The notes under the pieces are model-generated. The model had not been told where the DNA came from. It saw only the letters and a list, made by a program, of their open reading frames with translations, and did not search any database. The position numbers and the translations under genes were made by a program. Below, piece after piece: positions 20,201-32,200 of a DNA stretch of 64,000 bases. The stretch is from contig CAWBTA010000006.1 of the NCBI GenBank assembly GCA_963791625.1, forward strand, positions 1 to 64,000, in the 5' to 3' direction. The DNA comes from JANMCE01 sp963791625. GTDB taxonomy: Bacteria; Actinomycetota; Acidimicrobiia; Acidimicrobiales; Ilumatobacteraceae. Each line of letters begins with the position of its first letter. Within the stretch, counting starts at the first letter, position 1.

Positions 20201-23200
20201 GTGTAGGTCCATTCGCCCATGTTGTCGGCCACGACTGTTCCGGCCGAAACGCCGTTGCGGTAGATCGTGATAGTGGCGTTGGCCTCAGCGGTACCGGTGA
20301 TAGTGGGGGTGTTGTCGCTCGTGATCTTGTCGCCCGTCACGCCGGTGTCGGATGCCGGATCGAGCACGGCCACGCCCGGTGCGACGGGTGCCGTGGCGTC
20401 GATCACCAGGCTGAGTGAGGTCGATGCGGTCGACGTGTTGCCTACCGCGTCGGTCGCACGAGCGGTGATGGCGTGGGTGCCGCTGGTCAGTGTGGGCGAG
20501 ACGAGACTCCAGTGGCCGTCGGCGGCAACGGTCGTAGTGCCCAGGGATGTGGCGCCGTCATAAACCGTCACAGTCGATCCGGCTTCGGCGCTACCCGTCA
20601 GCGTTGGACTGGTAACGCTGGTGCGATTGTCACCCGTGACGCCACTGTCCGAGGCCGACGTCAGCGCGACGGTCGTTGGCGCCGCGGGTGCACCGGTGTC
20701 GATCGTGATGGCAAGGACGGCCGACGCGATCGACGTATTGCCCGCCGCGTCAGTCGCAGTGGCGGTGAATTGGTAGGTGCCGTTGGCGAGTGCGTCGCTG
20801 GTGTAGGTCCATGCACCCGACCCGTCGGCAACCACGGAACCGACCGAAGTGCCGCCGCGGGAGATCGAGGCGGTGGCTCCGGCTTCGGCCGTTCCGGTCA
20901 GCGTCGGGGTCGTTACGTTCGTGACGTTGTCACCTGCGGTGCCGCTGTCGGAAGTCGGGTCCAGGACGAGAGCGTCGGGGGCGGCAGGTGCAGCGGTATC
21001 GATCGTCAGCGTTGTGGTGGCAGAGATGGTCGACACGTTGCCGGCGGTGTCGGTTGCAGTGGAGGTAAAGGCGTAGCTACCGGCAACGAGTGTGACCGAC
21101 GTGAAGCTCCAGTTGCCGGATGAATCGGAGCTGACCGTACCGACGAGCACGCCCGCCTGATACACCTTGACTGTTGCGCTGGCTTGCGAGGTGCCGATCA
21201 GCGTTGGCGAGGTCACGTTGGTGACGAGATCACCGCTGACGCCACTATCGGACAGCGTCGAAAGGGTCGCCGCGCTCGGTGCGGTAGGAGCTGCGGTGTC
21301 GATGTCGATCGCGATCTTCGCGGAACTGCCAGACACGTTGCCGGCTGCGTCGGTGGCGGTGAAGGCGAACTGGTGCAGACCGTCGGCGAGAGGTCCGGCA
21401 ACGGTGAGTGTCCATGCGCCGGTGTTATCGGCAGTGACGGTGGCGAGCAGGGCGGCACCGTCGTAAACCGTCACCAGGGCGCCGGCTTCGGTGGTCCCGT
21501 GGATGATCGGCGCAGTGACCGAGGTGATGCTGTCCGTCAGCGATGCCGTGTTCGAGGCGGGGTCGAGCGTGGGTGCCGAGGCCGCTGGAGGTGCGACGGT
21601 GTCAATCACCAGGGCGAGTGAGGTCGATGCGGCCGATACGTTGGCGGCCGTATCGGTGGCCGTCGTTGTAATGGGATGGGTGCCGTCGGGCAGGGCGGTG
21701 GTCGGCGTGAACGCCCAGCTGCCAGCCGTGTCAGCGGTGGTGGTGCCAAGGAGTGTCGCACCGTCGTAGACGCGCACGACGGCACCGGCCTCGGTGGTGC
21801 CGATGATGGTGGGTGTGTCGAACTTGGTGATGGTGTCGGTCAGCAGGCCACTGTTGGACGAATCGTCCAGGCTGGGCGTGGTGGCGGTCGGAGACGAGGT
21901 GTCGACGGTGATCGACAGCGCCGAGGATGCAGCCGAGGTGTTGTTGGCCACGTCGGTTGCGGTGACCGTGACCGAGTGGGTTCCGCTGCTGAGTTCGGTG
22001 GTGGGCGTGAACGTCCAGCTGCCGGTTCCATCGGCCGTGGCGGTACCGAGCAGGGTGGCGCCGTCGTAGATCGTCACGGTCGAGTTCGCCGCGGCCGTAC
22101 CCGTGAGGGTCGGGGTGTTGTCCGAGGTGATCGTGTCGGTCGTCGAGCCGGAGTTCGACGAGGGGTCGAGTGCGGGCGCGGCCGGTGCCCCGGGTGCCGC
22201 AGTGGTGATGGTCACCGACATCGCCGCTGATGCGGACGACACGTTGGCGGCGACATCGGTGGTGGTGAACGTGAACAGATGCACGCCGTCGGTCATGGTG
22301 GCCGACGGTGTGAACGTCCAGTTGCCGGTTCCATCGGCCGTGGTGGTGCCGAGAAGCGCGGCGCCGTCGTAGATCGTCACGGTCGAGTTCGCCTCGGCCG
22401 TACCCGTGATCGTCGGGGTGTTGTCGGCGGTGATGGTGTCAGTGGTGGAGCCCGTGTTGGATGACGGATCGAGTGTCGGCGCTACGGGAGTGCTCGGCGC
22501 GGCGTTGTCGATCACGACCGTCAGCGCGGGAGACAACGCGGACACGTTGCCGGCCGCGTCGGTGGCGGTGGTCGTGAAGACGTGGCTGCCATTGCTCACT
22601 GCGGCCGTCGGCTGGTACGACCAGAAGCCCGACGCATCAGCGGTAGTGGTCGCAACCAGCACACCGTTGTCGTAAACTTTGACGGTGGCACCGGCTTCGA
22701 TTTCGGTGCCGCCGGCGATGATGACCGGACGGGTGTTGGAGGTGATGTTGTCGGTGGTTGAGCCGGTGTTGGACGACGCCTGCAGCAGGGGAGCGGTTGG
22801 CTGAATGTGGGCGGTGGTATCGATCGTGATGTCAAGGGTGCTCGAAGGAAGCGACGTGTTGGCGGCGACGTCAGTGGCGGTCGCCGTAAGCGAATGCGTA
22901 CCGGTGGTCAGTGCGGTCGTGAGCGTGAGGGTCCACGTGCCGGTGCCGTCAGCGGTGATGATGCCCAGCAGGTTTGCGCCTTCGTACACGTTGACCGTGG
23001 CCCCCGCCTCGGCGGTTCCCGTGAGAGTGGGCAGAGTGGCCGAGGTGATGTTGTCGGTGTCCGACGCGCCGCTGTCGGACGTGGCGGTGAGGTCGATCGA
23101 GGGCACCGATGGCGCCGCAGTGTCGATGGTGATCGAAAGCGCGGACGACGCAGCCGACGTGTTGTCGAGTGCGTCGCGAGCCGTGACCATCAGGCTGTGC

Positions 23201-26200
23201 GTGCCAGCCGACAGCGCGGTCGACGGCGTGAACGTCCACGCTCCGCTGCCATTCGCGGTGGCCGTGCCGAGCAGCGTTGCTCCGTCGTAGACGCTGATGG
23301 TTGCGCCGGCCTCGGCGGTGCCGCTGATGGTGGGCGTCGTGATAGACGTGATTGTGTCGGTCGTTGAGCCGGAGTTCGAGGCGACGTTCAACGTCGGCGC
23401 CGACGGCACGGACGGAGCGGTGGTGTCGACCGTGACGTTGACCGTGGCCGACGTGGCGCTGTTGCCGGCGACGTCAGTGGCGACGGCACTGATCGAGCGG
23501 ACACCATCGGCCAGGACTGCGGTAGGTGTCAGTGACCAGTTGCCGAGTGCATTCGCAGTGGCGGTCCCGATGGTGGTGGTGCCGTTCTTCACCACGACGG
23601 TCGCGTCGACCTCGGCCGTACCACTGATGGTCGGCTGGCTGTTGGCCGTCGAGCTGCCGCTGGCGGGTGTCGTCATGGCGACAGTGGTGGCCGTGTCGAT
23701 AATGGTCGTGAGTGCTGCCGATTGACCGGAGATGTTTCCGGCCGCGTCGAGTGCCTCCGCGTTGAAGGCGTGGGGGCCCGCCGCAAGTGCCGTTCCGAGA
23801 GTGATGTTCCAGTTGCCTGAGCCATCGGCCGTGGTTGTGCCGACGACCGTGGTTCCTTCGTAGAGCTTCACGGTGGCGCCGGCCTCGGCGGTGCCCGAGA
23901 ACGTTGGCGTGGTCACGTTGGTGAGATCGTCGTTCGATGACGTACCCGAGTCCGAGGCAGCGACCAGGTCGGGGGTCGACGGTGCTGTCGGAGCGGTGCT
24001 GTCGATCGTGATGGACAGTGCTGCAGACACTGCTGAGATGTTGCCGACCGCGTCCGTCGCGGTGGTCGTCAGCACATGGGTGCCGGTGGTGAATGTGGGG
24101 CTCGAGGTCCATGCGCCGACCGCGTCGGCCGTAACGGTCGAGATCAGCGTTGCACCGTCGTAAATCTTCACGGTCGAGTTGGGCTCAGCGGTGCCGGAGA
24201 GCACGGGTGTGGTGACCGAGGTGACGTTGTCGGTATTGGAGTCGCCGGTGTCCGAGGCAGCGGCCAGGTCTGGAGCAGACGGTGCCAGCGGTGCAACCGT
24301 GTCGATGGTGATGGCAGCGGACGCGGAAGCGGTGTTGCCGGCCAGATCGGTTGCGACCGCGTTGAGGGTCAGGCTGCCGTCCGTGAGGGCCGTCGTGGGT
24401 GTGAACGTCCAGGCGCCCGCTCCGTTCGCCACGACCGTGGTGAGCAGCACAGCGCCGCCGGAGATGGCGACCGATGATCCGGCTTCGGCGGTGCCCGAGA
24501 TGATCGGAGTGCCCGTGGCCAGCGCGGAACCGGTGGCTGGTGTGGCGAGGGTGACAGTGGTGGCGGTATCGACGGTTACCGACAACGAGCCGGAGGACAC
24601 CGAGGTTGCGCCGGATGCCGTTGCGGTGGCCGTGATGCTGTGCACGCCGGCCGACAGCGGACCAGCCACGGTGACCGACCAGTTCCCATTGCTATCGGCC
24701 GTGGTCGTGCCGATGAGGGCTGCCGCGTCGTAGAGAGCGATGGCGCCGAAGGCGACCGACGTGCCCGTGAAGACCGGCGTGGTGACGTTGGTGACGTTGT
24801 CGGCGTTCGACGTGCCCGAGTCGGATGCGGCACCGAGATCGGGTATGGACGGGGCGGCCGTGACGATGGGAGCGGCGATGGTGAGCGACACACCGGTCGA
24901 GGTTGTGGCGTTGCCCGCTGCGTCTGAGGCGATCGCCGTCAGTGTGCGCGATCCAACCGTGAGATTCGACGACGGTGTGAAGGTCCAGTCGCCGGTTCCG
25001 TTCGCTGTGGTGGTACCGATGGTCGTTGATCCGTCGCGTACGGCAATGGTGGCGTTCGCTTCTGCGGTGCCTGAGACGGTCGGTGCGAAGTTGGTGGTGG
25101 ACGACCCGTCGAGCGGCGACGTAATGACGACAGCCGGACCAGTGGTGTCTACCGTGACCACCAACGCGGGCGATGCGGGCGAGACGTTGCCGACATTGTC
25201 GGTCGAGGTGGTCGTGAACGAGTGCGCACCTGAGGCGAGGGTGGCGGTGGTGAACGACCAGTTCCCGCTCGCGTTCGCGGTGACGGTTCCGATGAGCGCT
25301 GCACCGTCGTAGACCTTGACGATGGCGTTCGCTTCGGTGGTGCCCTGCAGGAGTGGCGACGTGACGTTGGTGAGGTCATCGGTCGATGACACGCCCGAGT
25401 CGGACGTGTCAGCCATGTCTGGTGCCGCCGAGGTGGGCGGTGCGGTGGTATCGATCGTGACTGACAGCGCTGCGCCGGCCGTGGATAGATTGCCGGCCAC
25501 GTCGGTGGCGGTGGAGGTGATGCTGTGGGCTCCGGAACCGAGGGTCGTCGCGACGGTCAAGGTCCACGCGCCCGACGCGTCAGCCGCAGTTGTGCCCACA
25601 AGGGTCGCGCCGTCGTAGACCTTCACCGTGGCGAACGCCTCAGCGGTGCCAGCCAAGGTTGGAGTGGTAGAGGCGGTGATGTTGTCGACTGAGGACGTGC
25701 CCGAATCGCTGGCGGTGGCGAGGTCGGGAAGGCCGGGTGCTGTCGGTGCGGTGGTGTCGATCGTGATGTTCAGCGGACTCGATGGTGACGAGGTGTTCGG
25801 TCCAATTGTTGCCGTGACGGTGCTGGTGACGAGGCTCGTGAAAGAGCTGGTCAATGTGCTCGTGACGGCCGCTGTGTTGCCGCTGCCGCTCGCCGTGACG
25901 GTAATGACGTGAGGACCCGCGCTGAGCTGCCCAGTTGTGAAGGTCCAGTTTCGGTTTCCGGTGACGGTGCCGATGCTGACGCCGTTGTCGAAAATGGTGG
26001 TGGTGGAGCTCCTGCTCGATTGGGTGCCGGTGATGAGCATCGTGCTCGTGGTCGTGATGGTGTGGGTTCCGGAGTTGAGAACCGGGTTCGTGTAGCTCCA
26101 CGAGCCAGCAGCGTCCGCGGTGGCGGTGCCCAGAACAGCGCCTCCGTCGTAGATCGTGACCAGTGCGTTCGGAACCGCGGTGCCGGTCGCTGCCGTCGGA

Positions 26201-29200
26201 CTGGTGGTGGTGATGGTGTGGGTGCCGGTGTTCAGGATTGGTGTGGTGAAGCTCCAGGCACCCCCGGCATCGGCAGTCACGGTGCCGATGAGGGTGGTGT
26301 CGTCGTAGATCTTCACGATCGCGTTCGGAGCAGCCGTGCCCGTCACGACGGTCACCGTTGTTGTTGTCGTGATGGGGTGCGTGCCGGTGGCGAGTGTCGG
26401 GGTGGTGAACGTCCAGGCTCCAGCGCCGTCTGAGGTGGTGGTGCCCAGCAGCGTGGCGCCGTCGTAGATCGAGATCGTGCCATTGGCGAGAGCCGTGCCG
26501 GTCACGACCGGAGAGGTGTTGTACGTGATGTTGTCGGTGTTCGCCACACCGGTGTCCGACGCTGCCGCCATGTCGGGGAGAGTTGGGGTCGCGACCACAG
26601 TGGCGGTGATGGTGACCGTGTTGGTCGCCGACAAACCGGTGTTGCCGGCGACATCGATGGTTGACGCGCTGAAACTGTGGACCGCGACGGCGAGCGACGT
26701 CGCTGGCGTGAAGGACCAGTTGCCGAGGGCGTCGGCGGTAGCGGAACCAATGATGCTTGAACCGTCTCTGATCGACACCGACGCCAGAGGCTCCGCGGTG
26801 CCGCTGAACGTCGGAGTGTTGTTGCCGGTCGCGGCGCCGCTGGCCGGGCTAACGAGCACGACCGTTGCCACTGTGTCGATGGAGACGGAGAGCGCCGATG
26901 AAACCGGCGAGACGTTGCCGGCCGCGTCGGTGGCTGTCGAGGTGATGGCGTGGACGCCAGCCGCGAGGGCGGACGCCGTGAAGCTCCATACCCCCGAACC
27001 ATCGGCGGTCACGGTGGTCAGCAGCGTCGCACCGTCGTAAACCTCCACCGTGGCATTGGCCTCGGCGACACCCGAGAAGACTGGTGTGGTGTTCTTGGTG
27101 ACGTTGTCGGTCGAAGACGAACCGCTGTCGGAGGCGGCGGCCAGGTCGGGTGCGGTGGGCGTACCCGGAGCAACTGCGTCGATCGTCACGCTCAGGCTGA
27201 ACGAGGAGCCCGAGAGGTTTGCGGCCGGATCGGTGTTTTGGACCGAGAACGAGTGCAGGCCACCCGACAGCGTCGGTGTCGTGTACGTCCAGTTGCCGCT
27301 CGCGTTCACGACGGCAGTGCCGACCAGCGCGGTGCCGTCGTAGATCGACACGGTACTGTTCGCTTCGGCCGAACCGGTCAGCGTCGGCGTCGTCACGTTG
27401 GTGAGTTCGTCGACGGTTGACACGCCAGAGTCCGAGCCGAGCGCAAGCGCTGGAGTGCCGGGCAGGATCGGAGCGGTGGTGTCGATCGTTACCGTTAAGG
27501 ACGTTGAGTTGGCGGACAGGTTTCCGGCGGTGTCGGCAGACTTCGCTGTCAGCACGTGTGAACCAGGGGCCAACGTGGCGCTGACGACAGTCCAGTTGCC
27601 AAACGCATCCGCAGTCGTTGTCCCGACAAGGGCCGCGCCGTCATAGAGAGCGACGGTCGTGCCCGGCTCCGCGGTACCGTCGAACGTCGGTGTTCCGTTG
27701 GAAGTGAGATTGTCGCTTGATGAGGCACCGGTGTCGGTGCCCGCTGTCAGGTCGGGTACGCCTGGTGCAACGGGCGCGGAGGTGTCGATGGTGACGCTTA
27801 AGGCTGGCGATGCGCCCGACACGTTGCCGGCCGGATCGGTGGCAGTGAACGTGATGCTGTGCGTCCCGTTGGCGAGTGTCGGGCTGAGCGTCCAGTTACC
27901 CGAGGCATCCGCGTTGACGTTGCCGATAACCGTGGAGCCGTCGCGGATGGTGACCGTGGCATTGGGCTCCGTCGTGCCATGCAACACGGGGTTCGAGATG
28001 TTGGTGATGTTGTCGCCCGATGAACTGCCCGAGTCCGACGTTGTGGCGAGGTCAACCATGCCAGGCGTAACTGGCGCGGTGATGTCAATCACGAGAGGCA
28101 AGGGCGAGGATGGCGAGGAGTTGACGCTTCCAACGGTCGCGGTGGCGGTGATGTCGTGGCTACCGATGGTCAGCGTCGGCGTCAGTGTCCAGTTACCCGA
28201 AGCGTCGGCGGTGACGGTACCGATCAAGGTTTCTGCGTCGTAGACGTTCACTGTCGAGTTCGCGACCGCGGTGCCGGAGATCGTGGGCGTCAGGCTGCTT
28301 GTGAGGTTGTCGGTGGACGACGAGCCGGAGTCGGAGGTGTCCAACAGGTCGGGCAGCGACGGCGACGCAACGACTGCGATGGTGATGTTGACGGCACCCG
28401 CGGCTGCGGCGGTGTTGCCTGCGATGTCGACAACGCTTGCGTTGAAGGCGTGGCTGGCCACGCTGAAGGGTGTGGCGTTGGTGTAGCTCCAGTTGCCCAG
28501 CGCGTCGGCCACCACGGTACCGATCGTCGTGGTTCCATCCTTAACCGTGACGGTGGACCCTGGATCGGCCGTACCAGCCAGCGTCGGCAGGCTGTTCCCC
28601 GTGACGAGTCCGTCAACCGGTGAGGTGATGGCGACGGCCGCCGTCGTATCAATAGTGACGGCAAGTGCGCCCGACAGAAGTGAGGTGGTGCCGGCGGCAT
28701 CGGTAGCGGTGGCCGAGATCTGATGCACGCCAGCGATGAGCGCAGTGCCGATTGTGGCGCTCCACGCGCCGGCTCCGTTGGCTGTCGTGGTTGCGAGGAG
28801 GGTGGTGCCGTCGTAGACCTCGACCACCGCGTTGGCCTCTGACGTACCGGTGAAAACCGGGGTCGTGATGTTGGTGATGTTGTCGCCGCTGGACGACCCA
28901 CTGTCGGACCCGGCGGAAAGGTCGGGCGTGGTCGGCGCAACCGGTGCGGTCGTGTCGATCGTGACCGACAGCACTGGTGACAACGGCGATGGGTTGCCGG
29001 CCGGATCACTGGCTGTGGTCGTGAGGTTGTGCACCCCGGTGGTCATGGCCGGAGCAGTGAACGTCCAGGCACCCGTCGGACTCGCAAGGGTGGTGCCGAG
29101 AAGCGTCGTTCCGTCGTACACCGAAATGGTCGAACCCGCCACGGCGGTACCGGTGACGGTGGGAGCAATGACGTTGGTGATGGCATCGCTGGCCGATGAG

Positions 29201-32200
29201 CCCGAATCAGACGCGACCGCCAGGATCGCCACCGGTGGTGCGACGGGTGCGGTGGTATCGATGACGATGGCCAGAGCCGATGAGAAGCCCGACACATTAC
29301 CGGCCAGGTCGGTGACCTTGGTCTTGTAAGTGTGCGTGCCGGTGGTCAATGCAGTGCCGAAGGTGTAGGTCCAGTTCCCGAGCGCGTCGGCCGTCGTTGA
29401 GCCGACGAACGTCGTGCCGTCCCAGATCGAAACGGTGGAGCCGGGCTCCGCTGACCCGACAATCGTGGGCGTCGTTGTGCGGGTGAGATCGTCGGTGCTC
29501 GAAGCGCCCGTGTCGGACGCCGCGGCGAGATCGGGGGTGGGCGTCGCCACCGGAGCCACCGTATCGATCACAAGGTTGAGCACCAGCGAGAGCGATGAAA
29601 CGTTGCCGACGGCATCGGTAGCGGTAACGGTGATGGGGTGGGTGCCGGCCGCAAGGGTCAGAGTGGTAAAGCTCCACACGCCAGAGGCGTTGGCCGTGGC
29701 GATGCCGATCAGGGAACCGTTGTCGTACACCTTGACGGCCGAGTTGGCTTCGGCCGATCCCGTGAGGGTGGGTGTCACGAGCGAGGTGATGTTGTCGGTG
29801 GACGACGTACCGGTATCGCTGGCTGCCACCAGGTCGGGCAGTCCGGGCGCCACAGGGGCGGTCGGATCGATCGTCACACTGTTGGCGCTTGTAGTAAACG
29901 CGTTGCCGGCCGCGTCGGTGGCGGTGACGGTGAACGAGTGGACACCCGCACTCAGGGATGTGGTGGGTGTAACGGTCCACGTGCCGCCCACGCTGACGGT
30001 GGCGGTGCCGATGACCGTCGTACCGTCTTTGACTTGTACGGTCCCTCCGACTTCACCGGCGCCCGAGAACGTCGGCGCGCCCATGGCGGACGTTGCGCCC
30101 GCTGGGGCGGTCAGCGTGGCGTTCGTGCTGGTATCGACCACGACGTTCAGCGCAGGGGAGAACGCAGATGTGTTCGCTCCGACCGTGGCCTTCACCTTGA
30201 TCGGATGCGTGCCAACCGTCAGCGTGAGAGGTGTCGTCCAGTTGCCCGATGCGTCGGCGGTGACGGTGGCAACAAGGGTCGCGTTGTCATAGACCGTGAC
30301 AGTCGAGTTCGCCGTCGCGGTGCCGTTGACCGTGACCGTCGTGAGGTTGGTGGCGTTGTCAGTGTTCGACAATCCCGAGTCCGATGCTGCAGCGAGGTCG
30401 GGCAAACCGGGCACCGCCACCAACGGCGCGGTGATGTTGCGGTTACTCGATTGACTCGCGGTGCTTGACGTGTTGCCCGCCGGATCGACCGCCACCGCCG
30501 TGAACATCCGGGAGCCGGTTGCGAGCGGTGTTGTGGGTGTGAACGACCAGTTGCCCGACGCATCAGCCGTCGTTGTGCCGAAGATCGTGCCTGCATCGCG
30601 CAGGGTGATCACCGAGAACGGATCGGCGGTTCCGGCAAAGGTCGGCTGAAGGTTCAGCGACGGCGACACGATGTCCGGGAAGGTGATGGCCACCGACCGG
30701 TCAATGGTGACCACGGTCGCCGCAGCCAGGGGGGTGATGTTGCCGGCCAGGTCAGTGACCGTTGTCGTGAGGGAGTGAGTCCCGGTGGCCAATGCGGTTG
30801 CCGGAACGAGTGACCACGCTCCGGACGTGTTGGCTGTGGTGGTGCCGAGCAAGGTTCCACCGTCGTACACGTTGACGATGGCGCTCGGCTCGGTCGTGCC
30901 CACAATCGTGGGCGTGTTGACGTTCGTGAGGTTGTCGCTGTTCGATATGCCGGAGTCGGATGCGGCTGCGATGGTCGGCACGCTTGTCGCGGGCGCGGTG
31001 GTGTCCACCGTGACGGAGATGGTGCTGGAAGGAGGTGAGGCCACCCCGCTCCCGAAGGCCGCTGTCGCAGAAAATGAATGCGCGCCCTGGGTGAGAGGAG
31101 CCAACGGCGAGAAGCTGTACAGGCCGGTGGCACCAGCGACTGCGGTGCCCAGCAATGTGGTGCCGTCGTAGATCGAAATCGTTGCGCCCGGGTTGGCTGA
31201 ACCGGTGAACACCGGCAAGGTGGCGCTGGTGATGTTGTCGCTATTGGAGATACCGGTGTCGGACCCTGGCACCAGGTCGGGGGTTAATGGCGTGGTGGCC
31301 GCGCCGATGATTCCGGCGGTGCTGCTACTTGTGCCAGGGGCAGTCAGCGTGTGCTGCACATAGTCCAGGTTGGCGATGTTCGTAATCGTCGAGCCCGGTC
31401 CGAAACCGGGATTGATCGTCACGCGGAACTTCACGACCGCTGCCGCGCCGATCGTGACGCTGCCGCCGGCGGTCGCGGTGGCGCCCGAACCAACTCGCGC
31501 GACTACGTATGGCGTCGTGGTTACCTTCGGGCACGTGACTGTGGCGGTGGCGGTGACCGGACAGATGTTGGCGACGTCGGTCCCGCTGGCTTCGGCAGCG
31601 TCGGTTTGGCCGACGGCGTCCACCTTGAGGCTGTTCGGTAGGTAGGTCACGCCGGGCGGGAGCATGTCGGTGAGTACGTTGGTATCGGCCGGGTCATTGC
31701 CCGTGTTGGTCATGTTGATCGTGTACTCGAGCGTGTCACCAACCTGGGGAGACGTTGGGTTGGTGAGATCGACCACCGATTTGAAGATGTTGTTCGAGTA
31801 GTCGGGAACGAACACGTCAATCGCAGTGGTGATGACTTGCGGGTAGTAGGTGTCGCCGATCGTTGCCAGGACCATCGTGAAGCTGTCGCTGGGTAGCGTC
31901 GAGTTCGGGAACCGGCCATCGGCGTTCACGATGTTCGCGTCGAAGCCGTACTGGTTCTGGAAGTTTGGGTTCTTGGTGGTGACGGGTGTTTGCACACCCG
32001 CTGCGTTCGTCTTCGAGATCGTGCTGGTGAAGAAGTCGGAGGTGGATGCCGTACCGTACGGATGGAGATTGTCGAACACGACGTTGGTGGGCGGGGTGCC
32101 GGTAGTGAAGTTGCCGAGCGTGACGTAGTCGCCGGTGTTGGTTGCGTCGCCCTCGTACGTCACCAGGCCGAGCTTGGTCTTCACGATGCCGGAGGGAGGC

